DNA of 64,000 nt, taken from the NCBI RefSeq assembly GCF_000585395.1, contig NZ_KK073875.1:5795519-5859518 (forward strand), in the 5' to 3' direction. The stretch is from Saccharibacillus sacchari DSM 19268 (GTDB taxonomy: Bacteria; Bacillota; Bacilli; Paenibacillales; Paenibacillaceae). The translations under genes were made by a program, and so were the position numbers. Below, piece after piece: positions 1-9,958 of the stretch (position 1 is the first letter of the stretch; each line of letters opens with the position of its first letter). The notes beneath the pieces were generated by a model. That model was not told the DNA's origin and did no database searches. It was given only the letters and a program-made list of their open reading frames with translations.

Positions 1-393
1 GGATTATATAATTACTTTGCGCCCTTATCGTCTTATAAAAAATCTCAAGATAAATATAAAAAGAATGATACAATTTTCAAACTACATAGTCGAACAAATG
101 AGAATGACAAACTGGGTCTTATACATATAAATAATATGATTCCCGTATTACCTACTGAACTAGAAGAAATAATCTTTGCAAACGAAGAAGAAAAGTACTC
201 GATTCTTTTACAAAAACAATACCAATTTATTTTATCCAATGAAGCAAAAATCAATGAACAAGCAGAACGCTTATATCGAAGAGTAGTAGAGAAAAAAGAA
301 ATTTTCTTTGTTAATCTTTCTTGCAATTTTCAGCTTCTTGAAGAGAAATGTCTACTTTTTAATAAAAAAGATGAAAACAAACTACATAACTAA
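1..393 (+). CDS. toxN: Type III toxin-antitoxin endoribonuclease, ToxN/AbiQ family (5' end outside window)
   Basis: The frame is open from base 1 and stops with TAA at 391-393, so only the C-terminal ~130 residues are present. From memory of Pectobacterium ToxN and lactococcal AbiQ, the conserved landmarks occur in the right order: YFAPLSSYK, then FKLH, GLIHINNMIPV, a KQYQFI segment, and CNFQLLEEK near the end. Family members are sequence-specific endoribonucleases held inactive by a small repeat RNA (ToxI) and act in phage abortive infection or plasmid maintenance. The matching RNA antitoxin would lie upstream, outside this window. The region is visibly AT-rich compared with everything downstream, which suggests acquired DNA. 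A terminator follows 25 bp after the stop. Family assignment is strong; activity cannot be judged without the N-terminus. Confidence 0.85.
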   Translation, partial: GLYNYFAPLSSYKKSQDKYKKNDTIFKLHSRTNENDKLGLIHINNMIPVLPTELEEIIFANEEEKYSILLQKQYQFILSNEAKINEQAERLYRRVVEKKEIFFVNLSCNFQLLEEKCLLFNKKDENKLHN

Positions 394-417
394 ACTATAC
401 ATGTACATGCTCATTTT

Positions 418-460
418 CAAAAAAGCTGCCCACATCGCATCCGCGAAGGGCAGCCTTTTT
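418..460 (+). terminator. Rho-independent terminator of the toxin gene
   Basis: The stem GCTGCCC (425-431) pairs with GGGCAGC (448-454) and is followed by CTTTTT. It lies just after the toxin stop codon. Confidence 0.8.
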
Positions 461-547
461 AAATTCATTTCAATCTGTTGACTTTAAATGTCTTGATTCA
501 GCTCTTCGTCCTTTCTTTTCCTTCCCCACACACGAGGACGTGCCGCC

Positions 548-658
548 AGTACCTTGTCAACGCTAAAGTAAAGGTAAGGTTACGCCCGACTGAAACGCAC
601 CTAGAGCGTGTGCATTTCAGTCGAACGTAATCCTATGATTAAGAGTTGACAAGGTACT
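548..658. repeat. Long inverted repeat, family B copy 1
   Basis: The ends AGTACCTTGTCAAC (548-561) and GTTGACAAGGTACT (645-658) are exact reverse complements. Pairing continues inward with few mismatches to a central stem GACTGAA/TTCAGTC with a tip around 596-610. A second, diverged copy lies at 21331-21432. No coding capacity is seen. It sits in the 394-773 gap between the toxin gene and the 3' end of hprK. Confidence 0.75.
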
Positions 659-659
659 A

Positions 660-746
660 GGCGAGGCGATTCTGCATGGGAGCGACTTTCGGCTTTCCGT
701 CAGGAAAACGAGCATAAGCGACCAGGCAGAATCGCCTCGCCTCGCC
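660..746. repeat. Perfect 16-bp inverted repeat next to family B copy 1
   Basis: GGCGAGGCGATTCTGC at about 660-675 pairs with GCAGAATCGCCTCGCC at about 731-746 around a ~55-bp loop. It abuts the family B repeat and lies 28 bp beyond the hprK stop. There is no T run on either side, so it is not a standard terminator. Confidence 0.65.
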
Positions 747-773
747 GCAGCCCCCACATCCGCAGTGTCACGC

Positions 774-1691
774 TCACCCCGGCATCTCGTCCGACAACCG
801 CCCCATAAACTCCTCCGCCGCACTATACCCCAGCTGCTTCAGATACCAATTATTCGCCGCAGCCTCGATCAGTCCCGACGTATCGCGCCCCGGCTGAAGC
901 TGAATCTCGATATGCGGAATTTTAACGCCCAAATATTCCGTGAACTGGTCCGCCACCTCCAGATCATTGTTGAGCGCTTTATCTTCCCACGGCGTCAACT
1001 CGATGTCCAGGACGATACGCGTCTCGTCCTGGAACGCCGTTCGCCCGTACTGCCGCACCACGTTGATCAACCCGATGCTCCGCAGTGCCAAAAACTCGCG
1101 CGTGATCGTATTATGCGTCCCCAGCAGCGTGGCCGGACCGAGCTTTTTGAGCACCACAACGTCATCCGCCACGAAACGATGCCCGCGACCGATCAGCGTA
1201 TGCGCCGTCTCGCTTTTCCCGATTCCCGAACGCCCGCGCAAAAGAACCCCGATGCCCGAGACGTTGATGCACACGCCGTGAATGGACATCTCCGGCGCCA
1301 GTGCTTTTAACAAATAACCGTCCAGCTTGGTGATAAATTCCGTCGTCTTATCCTGCGTACGCAGCAGCGGAATACCTTCCTGGTCGCAGTACATTTCGAG
1401 AAAAGGAATCTCCTGCTGCCCCGTCGTCACGATAAAGCACGGCGGATGGTACTTGACGATATTACCAATATGCAGCCTGCGTTCCTCTACCGTTTGCTGG
1501 AGCAAATATGTAATCTCTTTGCGTCCCAACACCTGAACCCGATTCATCGGAAAATAATCGAAGTAGCCGACGAATTCCAATCCGGGGCGGTGGGCTTTAG
1601 AACGGGTGATTTCGCGATCCAGACGCTCTGCTCCCGACAAAACCTCCAGTTTGAACGCTTTGACAATGCTTTCTACGGAAACCGACTTCAT
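774..1691 (-). CDS. hprK: HPr kinase/phosphorylase
   Basis: Bifunctional enzyme that phosphorylates HPr (and Crh) on Ser46 with ATP or pyrophosphate and removes the phosphate, controlling CcpA-dependent carbon catabolite repression in Bacillota. The 305-residue product has the usual family length. The N-terminal domain runs to about residue 130. The Walker A loop GRSGIGKSE lies at about 153-161, VADDVVVL follows, and the C-terminal HPrK signature PGRDTSGLIE is near 270. The ATG at 1691 was chosen because AAGGAGG lies just upstream; a longer frame to 1751 has no such site. It is transcribed alone; lgt, its common partner, is not downstream. The two PTS-related regions in this window are expected targets of its regulation (inference). 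Confidence 0.96.
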   Translation of the reverse strand: MKSVSVESIVKAFKLEVLSGAERLDREITRSKAHRPGLEFVGYFDYFPMNRVQVLGRKEITYLLQQTVEERRLHIGNIVKYHPPCFIVTTGQQEIPFLEMYCDQEGIPLLRTQDKTTEFITKLDGYLLKALAPEMSIHGVCINVSGIGVLLRGRSGIGKSETAHTLIGRGHRFVADDVVVLKKLGPATLLGTHNTITREFLALRSIGLINVVRQYGRTAFQDETRIVLDIELTPWEDKALNNDLEVADQFTEYLGVKIPHIEIQLQPGRDTSGLIEAAANNWYLKQLGYSAAEEFMGRLSDEMPG

Positions 1692-1861
1692 GCGGTACTC
1701 CTCCTTAAATCGTAAAATAAAATCCGGCAGACCCGGTAATTTTGTTTCCAAACACCTTGTACGGAATGCTCAAGAAATCCGCCAAGCGGTCCCCGACGAA
1801 GATTGCGCCGCAATTCACAAAACGCCGCGCAACCAAATAAACGACCGGCAATCCGGCCTAT

Positions 1862-1897
1862 AAAAAAAGCTTCCAGCCCGGAAATGGCATCCAAGCT
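1862..1897 (-). terminator. Terminator of the Fe-S carrier gene
   Basis: On the minus strand an imperfect AGCTT.../...AAGCT stem is followed by seven T. It lies 30 bp past the stop of the gene at 1927-2289. Confidence 0.75.
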
Positions 1898-1926
1898 GAA
1901 AACTTTGTCTAATCAACTGCAATCGA

Positions 1927-2289
1927 TCAATCGCAAGGCTGTGCCAGCACTTCGTCTTCTTCCCGCGTACGGAACGAAGATCCGCAACCGCAAGTCGCAA
2001 CCGCGTTCGGATTGAAGATCGTAAAGCCCCCGCTCATGCCGGATTCTTCGAAGTCCACTTGCAAACCGTTCAGATATTTCAGATCGTCTTTGGACACGAC
2101 TACTTTGATATCCGCTACACTCATATATACGTCGTTCGCATCGGACTCTTCATTATCAAAGCCCATTGCATACGAAAAACCGCTGCAACCGCCGCTAGCT
2201 ACGCCCAGTCGAAGAAACATGCCCGGCGTCTCCTGCTGCTCCAGCATGTCTTTAATGCGCGAAGCGGCCGCTTCCGTGATTTCGATCAT
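1927..2289 (-). CDS. erpA: A-type iron-sulfur cluster carrier (IscA/ErpA/YutM family)
   Basis: A 120-residue HesB/IscA-like protein that carries or inserts Fe-S clusters into apo-proteins. The three family cysteines are present: one in the GGCSGFSYAMG segment near residue 40 and two in CGCGSSF near the C-terminus. Start ATG at 2289 follows AAAGGAGG; an upstream extension to 2352 lacks a ribosome site. In Bacillus the homolog (yutM) sits near yutI, yuzB and yutJ, and homologs of all three occur within the next 10 kb here. It is divergent from mqnE, itself an Fe-S radical SAM enzyme. The erpA symbol is by family; yutM would be the Bacillus name. Confidence 0.93.
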   Translation of the reverse strand: MIEITEAAASRIKDMLEQQETPGMFLRLGVASGGCSGFSYAMGFDNEESDANDVYMSVADIKVVVSKDDLKYLNGLQVDFEESGMSGGFTIFNPNAVATCGCGSSFRTREEDEVLAQPCD

Positions 2290-2712
2290 GGTTTTTCCTC
2301 CTTTGCGCTTTCTCTTTGCATTATACGCCTCTATACCCCATGACTCAAGCATTTAGGCGGCCTTCTTCCTGATAATCCTTTTGGCGGCCCGATTTTCAAT
2401 ATGGTTATTTTTACATATTAAACTCGTATTGCCCCGTTTCGCGACTAGGTTTATAATGGGAAAGGAATGACCTTTTAAATTTTCGGAATTTCGACAAAAA
2501 GAGCGGGCCAAAAATGCCGATATTAGACGAAGACAGGCCGCTCGATGTAACTTTTTTCACACCTTTTTCAAAACGCAAGCGCGTTTTGGCCAGATAGCTG
2601 CCGCATAAAGCGGCTTTGCTTTTGTCGGTAGTCCAATTTTTCCGGTTACACCCGGACCCGCCCGTTCGGCGCAATCCGCGCCGCCTCGGGATCAACGAGG
2701 AGGTTCACACTA
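2290..2712. other. Intergenic region between divergent genes, no gene seen
   Basis: This 423-bp gap must hold the promoters of the Fe-S carrier gene (minus) and mqnE (plus). I see short direct repeats of GGCGGCC (2356-2362, 2383-2389) and a small AAAACGC/GCGTTTT hairpin near 2568-2586, but no convincing -35/-10 pair or riboswitch. Short frames here lack ribosome sites. Confidence 0.5.
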
Positions 2713-3819
2713 ATGTCTACAATCATCAATCCGACAACGGATAAGCGCATGGCTGAAATCGCGGAAAAGGTCCATAACGGACAGCGTTTGAGCTTGGAAG
2801 ACGGCGTTTATTTATATCAGAGCGAGGATATTTTGACGATCGGCCAGTTGGCGAACGAAGCCAATCTGCGCAAGAACGGCAAAAAAGTCTATTTTATCGA
2901 AAACATGAGCCTGTATTTCACCAACGTCTGCGAAGCCCACTGCGCATTCTGCAACTTCCGCAAAGACCAGGGCGAAGAAGGTTCGTACACCCTGAGCGGC
3001 GACGAAATGGTTCGTTACGTCGAGGAAAACATCACGCCGGGCGTACGCGAATTCCATATCGTAGGCGGCCACAACAACCATGTACCGTTCCAGTATTACG
3101 TGGATTCGTTAGCCGCGCTGAACAAGCATTTCCCGGAAGTCACGATCAAAGCTTATACCGCGGCGGAAATCGACTTCTTCACGCGCATCAGCGGCATGTC
3201 TATTGAAGACGTACTCAAAGCGCTTCAAGCAGCAGGACTTCAATCCTTGACAGGGGGCGGCGCGGAAATTCTGTCTGACGAGTATCGCAAAAAAATGCGC
3301 GTAAACAAAGCCAACGTGGATCGCTACCTCGAAGTGCACCGCACGGCCCACAAATTGGGTATGCGCACGCACACGACGATGCTGTACGGTTCGATCGAAA
3401 GTTACGAAGACCGTATCAACCATATGATCCAAATCCGCGAGCTTCAAGACGAGACTAACGGATTCATGGTATTCATTCCGCTGTCCATGCAGCCGAAAAA
3501 CCGCAACGCCAGCATCATGCGCCGCAACTCGGCCTACGAGGATTTGAAGACGATCGCGATCAGCCGCCTGATGCTCGACAACATCGACCACGTCAAAGCG
3601 TACTTCATCAACATCGGCACGCAGCTTACGCAGATGGCGCTCACGTTCGGCGCGTCGGATGCTCACGGCACGATTGTCAAAGAACGGATCAGCCACGCGG
3701 CGGGCGCCGTCACTCCGGAAGGATTGACGCGCAAAGAACTGATCTGGCTCATCAAAGGAGCCGGCCGCATTCCGGTAGAGCGCGACACGTTCTACAACGA
3801 AATCGAAGTTTACGAGTAA
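2713..3819 (+). CDS. mqnE: Aminofutalosine synthase MqnE (radical SAM)
   Basis: Radical SAM enzyme of the futalosine pathway to menaquinone; joins the MqnA product to S-adenosylmethionine to give aminofutalosine. The 368-residue length is typical. The radical SAM cluster motif C-x3-C-x2-C is seen in CEAHCAFCNF near residues 74-83, followed by the HIVGGHNN segment near 117. The ATG follows GAGGAGG at good spacing. The next gene, an NADH:quinone oxidoreductase on the same strand 161 bp downstream, uses the quinone, so the pair is functionally coherent. No other mqn gene is in the window. Alternative: the related enzyme MqnC, judged less likely from the opening and the motif context. Confidence 0.93.
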   Translation: MSTIINPTTDKRMAEIAEKVHNGQRLSLEDGVYLYQSEDILTIGQLANEANLRKNGKKVYFIENMSLYFTNVCEAHCAFCNFRKDQGEEGSYTLSGDEMVRYVEENITPGVREFHIVGGHNNHVPFQYYVDSLAALNKHFPEVTIKAYTAAEIDFFTRISGMSIEDVLKALQAAGLQSLTGGGAEILSDEYRKKMRVNKANVDRYLEVHRTAHKLGMRTHTTMLYGSIESYEDRINHMIQIRELQDETNGFMVFIPLSMQPKNRNASIMRRNSAYEDLKTIAISRLMLDNIDHVKAYFINIGTQLTQMALTFGASDAHGTIVKERISHAAGAVTPEGLTRKELIWLIKGAGRIPVERDTFYNEIEVYE

Positions 3820-3980
3820 TCGCACAGACTATAGACCGGTAAGCGTCCGAGTTCAAGCTGGAGTTTGGAGAGACGTTCGCTCAAGATTCCGGATCAAATT
3901 CGAAGTCGGCCGCCCTCATTCGTCGAAGACCGCTGCCGGCTCCGTTCTTTCCACCATTTCACTCACAAGGAGACCTGCAC

Positions 3981-5045
3981 ATGAAAAATCTCGTTATTCT
4001 CGGCGGAGGCTATGGCGGCCTGACCATCTTGGACGGACTTCTCGAAAAGCTTCCTTCCGACGTGAATGTGACTTTGATTGACCGTCTGCCTTTCATGGGA
4101 CTGAAAACGGAATATTACGCGCTGGCGGCCGGAACGGTATCGGACCACCATCTGCGTATTTCGTTCCCCGACCATCCGCGCATGACCAAGCATTTCGGCA
4201 CGGTGGAACAGATCGATATTCAAAACAAACAGGTTCTGCTGCAAAACGACGAACCGGTTCCGTACGACCAGCTTGTTATTGCGCTGGGCTGCACGGACAA
4301 CTACCACGGCGTTCCGGGCGCGGAAGAATTTTCGTACAGCATTCAGTCTTTGCATGCTTCGCGTCGAACCAACGACAAGCTGAGCAGCATGAAGCCGTCT
4401 TCGCATGTTCATATCGTCGGCGGCGGCCTGAGCGGCATCGAGTTGGCTGCGGAGCTGCGCGAAAGTCGGCATGATCTTCAGATCACGCTGCTTGACCGCG
4501 GCGACCGCCTCCTGTCTTCCTACCAGCCTCGGATTTCGCGTTACGTGCAGGAATGGTTCAAAAAACATGACGTCGAAGTCTGCCACAAAGTCTCGATCAG
4601 CCGCGTAGAACAGGATGCGCTGTATAACGGCGACGAACTGATGCATTCCGATGCCGTGGTCTGGACCGCAGGGATTCAACCCGTCGAAGTGGTACAAAAG
4701 CTGAACGTGACCAAGGACCGTTCGGGACGCGTCATCGTCAACGATTATTCGCAGATCGAAGATCATCCGGAGATTTTCGTTTGCGGCGACTGCGCCAGTC
4801 TCCAGTTTGCGCCGAGCGCCCAAGCGGCCGAAGCGCAGGGCGAACAGATCGCGCATGTGCTGTTGGCATTCTGGAAAAACGAGACGCCGAAGCTTAAGCC
4901 GATCAAGCTGAAAGGCATGCTGGGTTCGCTTGGTCAAAAAGCGGGGTTCGGCTTGAACGTGATCGGCGATACGTCGATTACGGGGCGCGTGCCGCGGATG
5001 TTGAAAAGCGGCGTATTGTGGATGTCGAAGCACAACCTCGGTTAG
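3981..5045 (+). CDS. Type II NADH dehydrogenase-like flavoprotein (YutJ family)
   Basis: FAD- and NAD(P)H-binding two-dinucleotide-fold oxidoreductase that would pass electrons from NADH to menaquinone at the membrane without pumping protons. The FAD motif GGGYGG is at residues 8-13, the NAD(P) motif GGGLSG is near 148-153, and the second FAD contact CGDCA is near 270. The 354-residue length fits the shorter YutJ group rather than the ~400-residue Ndh. AAGGAGA lies 9 bp before the ATG. It follows mqnE in the same direction with no terminator seen between. A family A hairpin begins about 60 bp after the stop. The electron acceptor is inferred. Confidence 0.88.
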   Translation: MKNLVILGGGYGGLTILDGLLEKLPSDVNVTLIDRLPFMGLKTEYYALAAGTVSDHHLRISFPDHPRMTKHFGTVEQIDIQNKQVLLQNDEPVPYDQLVIALGCTDNYHGVPGAEEFSYSIQSLHASRRTNDKLSSMKPSSHVHIVGGGLSGIELAAELRESRHDLQITLLDRGDRLLSSYQPRISRYVQEWFKKHDVEVCHKVSISRVEQDALYNGDELMHSDAVVWTAGIQPVEVVQKLNVTKDRSGRVIVNDYSQIEDHPEIFVCGDCASLQFAPSAQAAEAQGEQIAHVLLAFWKNETPKLKPIKLKGMLGSLGQKAGFGLNVIGDTSITGRVPRMLKSGVLWMSKHNLG

Positions 5046-5107
5046 AGGGGATCGGCTTCTCGCAGCCGGTAAAATCTGATTTGCTCGAAGTTCGGGAGGA
5101 GCCGAAG

Positions 5108-5230
5108 GCTCCGGGGAACTTTCATTTCGATCGCGTGTTGCTTTCAGGAAATTGGATTAGATTCTATAATGGGGATTTCCTGAAAACAAAGGCGAACGCT
5201 GGCGCTTCTACATGAAATTCCCCTGCGCCA
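5108..5230 (+). repeat. Family A hairpin element, copy A1
   Basis: Outer arms near 5108-5126 and 5213-5230 are complementary around a GGGGAA...TTTCAT core. The internal stem CTTTCAGGAAAT/ATTTCCTGAAA is followed by AAAGGCG, a segment shared with other family A copies. It lies after the NDH-2 stop in the sense orientation. This is the most diverged copy. Confidence 0.6.
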
Positions 5231-5268
5231 GGGCATCTCTCAAACATCGAACGAATTTCACCACCTCA

Positions 5269-5304
5269 AGAAGCCGTACTCCGACCGAGTACGGCTTCTT
5301 TTTT
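5269..5304 (+). terminator. Rho-independent terminator after NDH-2
   Basis: AAGCCGTACT (5271-5280) pairs with AGTACGGCTT (5288-5297), followed by a T run. Confidence 0.85.
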
Positions 5305-5343
5305 GTTTATGGGCTAACAGCTTGCCTTTCACTTTGTAGAAAG

Positions 5344-5375
5344 GCAAAAAAGCACTCCCCAAAAAGAGGAGTGCG
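5344..5375 (-). terminator. Terminator of the beta-glucoside operon
   Basis: On the minus strand GCACTCC pairs with GGAGTGC, followed by six T. It lies 83 bp beyond the licT stop. Confidence 0.85.
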
Positions 5376-5457
5376 AGTACCGCGCAGCGGAAAGTCGTGT
5401 TCTTGAATAGGCGCAGCCGGCCCCCGCCCTTGAACGAATAGGTCTTTCTCCGAGCGA

Positions 5458-6306
5458 TTATTCAAGCTCGTTGTAAGACATCAAACGATGGATATGCACG
5501 GCCAGATAAGTCAGCTCGTCGTTCGTGATAACTTTGCCGTGCACCTGCTTCACGTAATCTTTGATTTTGAACGCCCCGTCCATCGCCTGCGGGTAAAGCG
5601 TCGCGATCTGCTCGAACAGCAGATCGTCTTTGGCCTCCAGCATTTGATCGGCGTAGAAACGTTCGACGAAAAATTTGACGTGCGTGATAAAGCGGGTGTA
5701 ATGGATGTTCTCCGCATCGAGATCGATATGCAGCGAATAGCGGACCAGATTAACGATCGCGCCGATCAGTTTGGCGTAGCGCATGCCGTCTTTCGATTCT
5801 GCTTGCCGGCCCTGCGCGTTGATCAGGTGGAATGCGATATTCGCCGCTTCTTCCTTCGGCATCTCGACGTTCAGGCGCTCGTTCGCCAAGCGGAGCGCGA
5901 ACACGCCGATCTCGAATTCTTCCGGATAATAATTTTTGATTTCCCAGAATACTTTATTGGTGATATTGATGTCTTTTTTGTAGCGCTCCACGGCGAAACT
6001 CAAATGGTCCATCAGCATGAAATACGTGCCGGGATTCAGATTGCTTTGAAGCTTGTGTTCGGCGTAGGTCATGATTTCGCGCGTAAGCTCGACAAAAACG
6101 GGTTCGATCGCGCCCAGCATGCCCAAATATTCTTTGACCTTCACATCGTCGACCGGAACGAAAGTCTGATCGACCTGGTTCTCGTCGATCAGGCTGCCCG
6201 TTTTTTGCCCGTAGCCGATTCCTTTTCCGAACACGATATATTCTTTGTGCTGCTTGTCTTCCACCAATACGACGCTGGAATTTAGCACTTTTTTGATTTT
6301 GATCAC
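5458..6306 (-). CDS. licT: Transcription antiterminator, BglG/LicT family
   Basis: RNA-binding antiterminator that stabilises a RAT hairpin in the leader of its target operon when beta-glucosides are present. An N-terminal co-antiterminator domain (about residues 1-55, with IKIKKVLNSS and VFGKGIGYG) is followed by two PRD domains with regulatory histidines (segments TYAEH, DHLSF, FHLI, VHIHR). I chose the GTG at 6306 because AGGAAGG lies 8 bp upstream; the GTG at 6315 is too close to it. The product is 282 residues, normal for LicT. It is the last gene of bglP-bglA-licT, 34 bp after bglA. A matching RAT lies in the bglP leader at 9853-9886, so the operon is autoregulated (inference). Confidence 0.94.
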   Translation of the reverse strand: MIKIKKVLNSSVVLVEDKQHKEYIVFGKGIGYGQKTGSLIDENQVDQTFVPVDDVKVKEYLGMLGAIEPVFVELTREIMTYAEHKLQSNLNPGTYFMLMDHLSFAVERYKKDINITNKVFWEIKNYYPEEFEIGVFALRLANERLNVEMPKEEAANIAFHLINAQGRQAESKDGMRYAKLIGAIVNLVRYSLHIDLDAENIHYTRFITHVKFFVERFYADQMLEAKDDLLFEQIATLYPQAMDGAFKIKDYVKQVHGKVITNDELTYLAVHIHRLMSYNELE

Positions 6307-6348
6307 GATGATCACCTTCCTGCCGGAAAGATGGGAGAGTACGAACCG

Positions 6349-7836
<1,488 letters not shown>

Positions 7837-9762
7837 TTAGGTGGTCAGCGCGGTCACGGTCATCAGCGTATCCTGACGACCGACTTTTTTCAAATTTTTC
7901 ACGTCTACCGCGTATTTGTCTTTGCTTGTCACAATCGTCAGCACGACCGGATCGTAACCTTCCGCGGCGATTTGTTCGTGATCGAATTTCATCAGCAGGT
8001 CACCCGCTTTGATCATATCGCCGGCTTGGACCTGCGGATCGAAATGTTTGCCTTTTAGCCGGACGGTATCGATGCCGACATGGAACAGCAGCTCGATGCC
8101 GCCCGGCGTGCTCATCGCGATTGCGTGCTTTTTGCCGAAGACCATCTCGATCTTGCCGTCCACCGGAGCGTACAGTTCGCCGACCGACGGAACGATCGCG
8201 ATGCCTTCGCCCATCGCTTTAGTCGAAAAGACCTCGTCGTTGACTTCCGACAGCGGGATTTGCTCCCCGACCGCCGGGCTTTTGAATGTTTCGGAGGCTT
8301 GAAGCGCGCCGGCGAACGTTTGCTGTTCTTGCTGCGCGGCCGAGCGGCCCGAAGCCGGTTCGGCGGAAGCTTGGCCGGACGCTTCGACCTTGTTTTCTTT
8401 GAACAAGAACAAGGCGACTACGAACGATACGGCCAGCGAAATCAACAGGCCGAGCACGGCGTTGACGATATTGCCGGGAAGATCTTCGGCGATGAACATG
8501 GACAAGCTGGCCAGACCCGGACCGACGGCTACGAAAGCTTGCAAGCCGACGATGCCCACGAAAGCGCCGCCGACGAGCGAGCCCGCCATGACGCTCCACA
8601 GCACTTTTTTGTTTTGCAGCGTCACGCCGTACAATGCAGGTTCCGTGATGCCGAACAGCGCGGAGATCGCGGCCGAGATCGCCGTTGCCCGCAGGCGCCG
8701 ATCTTTGGTACGCAGCGCGACGGCGAAACAGGCTCCGCTCTCCGCGAGATTATGGGCAAGCGACGCCGGCATGTACAGCAGCTCGCGGCCGCCTGTGCTC
8801 AGCGCGTTGATGGCGTAAGGCAGCATCGCTTTGTGCATGCCGACCGACACCAGGAACGGCAGCACCGCGGCGAGCAGCGCGACGGCGACCCAGCCTACCG
8901 TGCCGAATACGGCCAGGATGAGCTTGGTAAAACCTTCGCCCAGCGTATAGCCGAGCGGCCCGAGCAGCAGCAGCGAGATCGGTACCGTCACGAGCAGCGA
9001 CATCATCGGAACGAAGAAGACGCGGATGACTTTCGGCGAATATCGGGAAAAGAACTTTTCCGTTTGCGCGTACAAAAGCACGGTCAAGATCGCCGGGAAC
9101 ACTTGGTAGGCGTAAGCGATGCTGCGAACGTCGAAGCCGAACAGCTGCGCGCCTTCCGTCAGCATCGCGTTCATGTTCGGCAGCAGCAGCGCTCCGACCG
9201 CCGACAGTGCCACGAGCGGATTGACCTTCAGCTTGTTGGCCGTCGTCACGGCGACGAGCAGCGGCAGGAAGTACAGCGGCGCATCGCCGATTTGGAACAG
9301 GATTTTATACGTTTGCCCGTCCGAATCCATCCACCCCATCACGCTGAACAAAAGCAGCATCGACTTGAGCACGCCGCCGCCGGCAATTGCCGGAACGAGC
9401 GGCCCGAACACGCCGGTCAGGAAATCGAGGAACACGGCGCCCCACTTTTTCTTGTCTTTCGGTTTGCCGTTTTCCGATCCCGCCGAAGCGCCTTCCTCCG
9501 ACGAGTCTCCCGCGAAACGCGGGCCGAGCAGATCGACGACCTTGTCGTACACTTCGATGACGTCGTTGCCGATCACGACCTGGCATTGGCCGGTCATTTT
9601 GACCGCCATGACGCCTTCGATGCTTTCCAGCTTCGGCACGTCAGCCTTCTTGTCGTCTTTGAGCGAAAAGCGCAGTCGCGTCGAGCAATGTTCGAAATGC
9701 GCCACGTTTTCTTTGCCGCCCACGTGTTTGAGGACTTCGGATGCGGTGCGTTTATAGTCCAT
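7837..9762 (-). CDS. bglP: PTS beta-glucoside transporter subunit EIIBCA
   Basis: Membrane permease that imports and phosphorylates beta-glucosides. The 641 residues contain EIIB at the N-terminus (phosphocysteine in HCSTRLRF near residue 26), the EIIC membrane domain (about 100-460, many hydrophobic helices), and a C-terminal EIIA domain (about 490-641, with the histidine of LLFHVGIDTV). An Ala/Ser/Gln-rich linker precedes EIIA. AAGGAGC lies upstream of the ATG. It heads the bglP-bglA-licT operon behind a RAT/terminator leader. A large open frame on the opposite strand is a codon-bias shadow. Confidence 0.96.
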   Translation of the reverse strand: MDYKRTASEVLKHVGGKENVAHFEHCSTRLRFSLKDDKKADVPKLESIEGVMAVKMTGQCQVVIGNDVIEVYDKVVDLLGPRFAGDSSEEGASAGSENGKPKDKKKWGAVFLDFLTGVFGPLVPAIAGGGVLKSMLLLFSVMGWMDSDGQTYKILFQIGDAPLYFLPLLVAVTTANKLKVNPLVALSAVGALLLPNMNAMLTEGAQLFGFDVRSIAYAYQVFPAILTVLLYAQTEKFFSRYSPKVIRVFFVPMMSLLVTVPISLLLLGPLGYTLGEGFTKLILAVFGTVGWVAVALLAAVLPFLVSVGMHKAMLPYAINALSTGGRELLYMPASLAHNLAESGACFAVALRTKDRRLRATAISAAISALFGITEPALYGVTLQNKKVLWSVMAGSLVGGAFVGIVGLQAFVAVGPGLASLSMFIAEDLPGNIVNAVLGLLISLAVSFVVALFLFKENKVEASGQASAEPASGRSAAQQEQQTFAGALQASETFKSPAVGEQIPLSEVNDEVFSTKAMGEGIAIVPSVGELYAPVDGKIEMVFGKKHAIAMSTPGGIELLFHVGIDTVRLKGKHFDPQVQAGDMIKAGDLLMKFDHEQIAAEGYDPVVLTIVTSKDKYAVDVKNLKKVGRQDTLMTVTALTT

Positions 9763-9814
9763 ATCTATGCTCCTTTTTTAGGCATTCATGAAAGGTTTCA
9801 GCAATTTTTCATAC

Positions 9815-9862
9815 AAAAAAGGACCTAAAACGACAAATCGCGCGATTCGTCATTTTAGGTCC
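9815..9862 (-). terminator. Leader terminator of the bgl operon
   Basis: On the minus strand GGACCTAAAA pairs with TTTTAGGTCC around a GC-rich inner stem, followed by six T. Its 5' arm overlaps the RAT, so the two structures are mutually exclusive. Confidence 0.9.
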
Positions 9863-9886
9863 TGCCTGCTTTACCAGTCACATGCC
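9853..9886 (-). promoter_or_regulatory. Ribonucleic antiterminator (RAT) for LicT
   Basis: On the minus strand the sequence GTGACTGGTAAAGCAGGC followed by AGGACCTAAAA closely matches the LicT/BglG-type RAT consensus as I remember it. The final GGACC is shared with the terminator stem. This ties the leader to the licT gene of the same operon. Confidence 0.85.
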
Positions 9887-9958
9887 TACGGTTTTATTGA
9901 ATTGGTGCCATTGTAGCGCATAATTTTGTAAGCGTCAACATCAAAGCTGATTTTGTTT

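Noticed and set aside
2411-2695. Minus-strand 94-codon frame upstream of mqnE
   Set aside because: No ribosome site and no conserved features; it occupies the expected divergent promoter region.
8080-9828. A 582-codon open frame on the plus strand opposite bglP
   Set aside because: It has no ribosome site, is rich in Arg/His/Gln as expected from antisense reading of GC-biased codons, and lies over a clear PTS gene.
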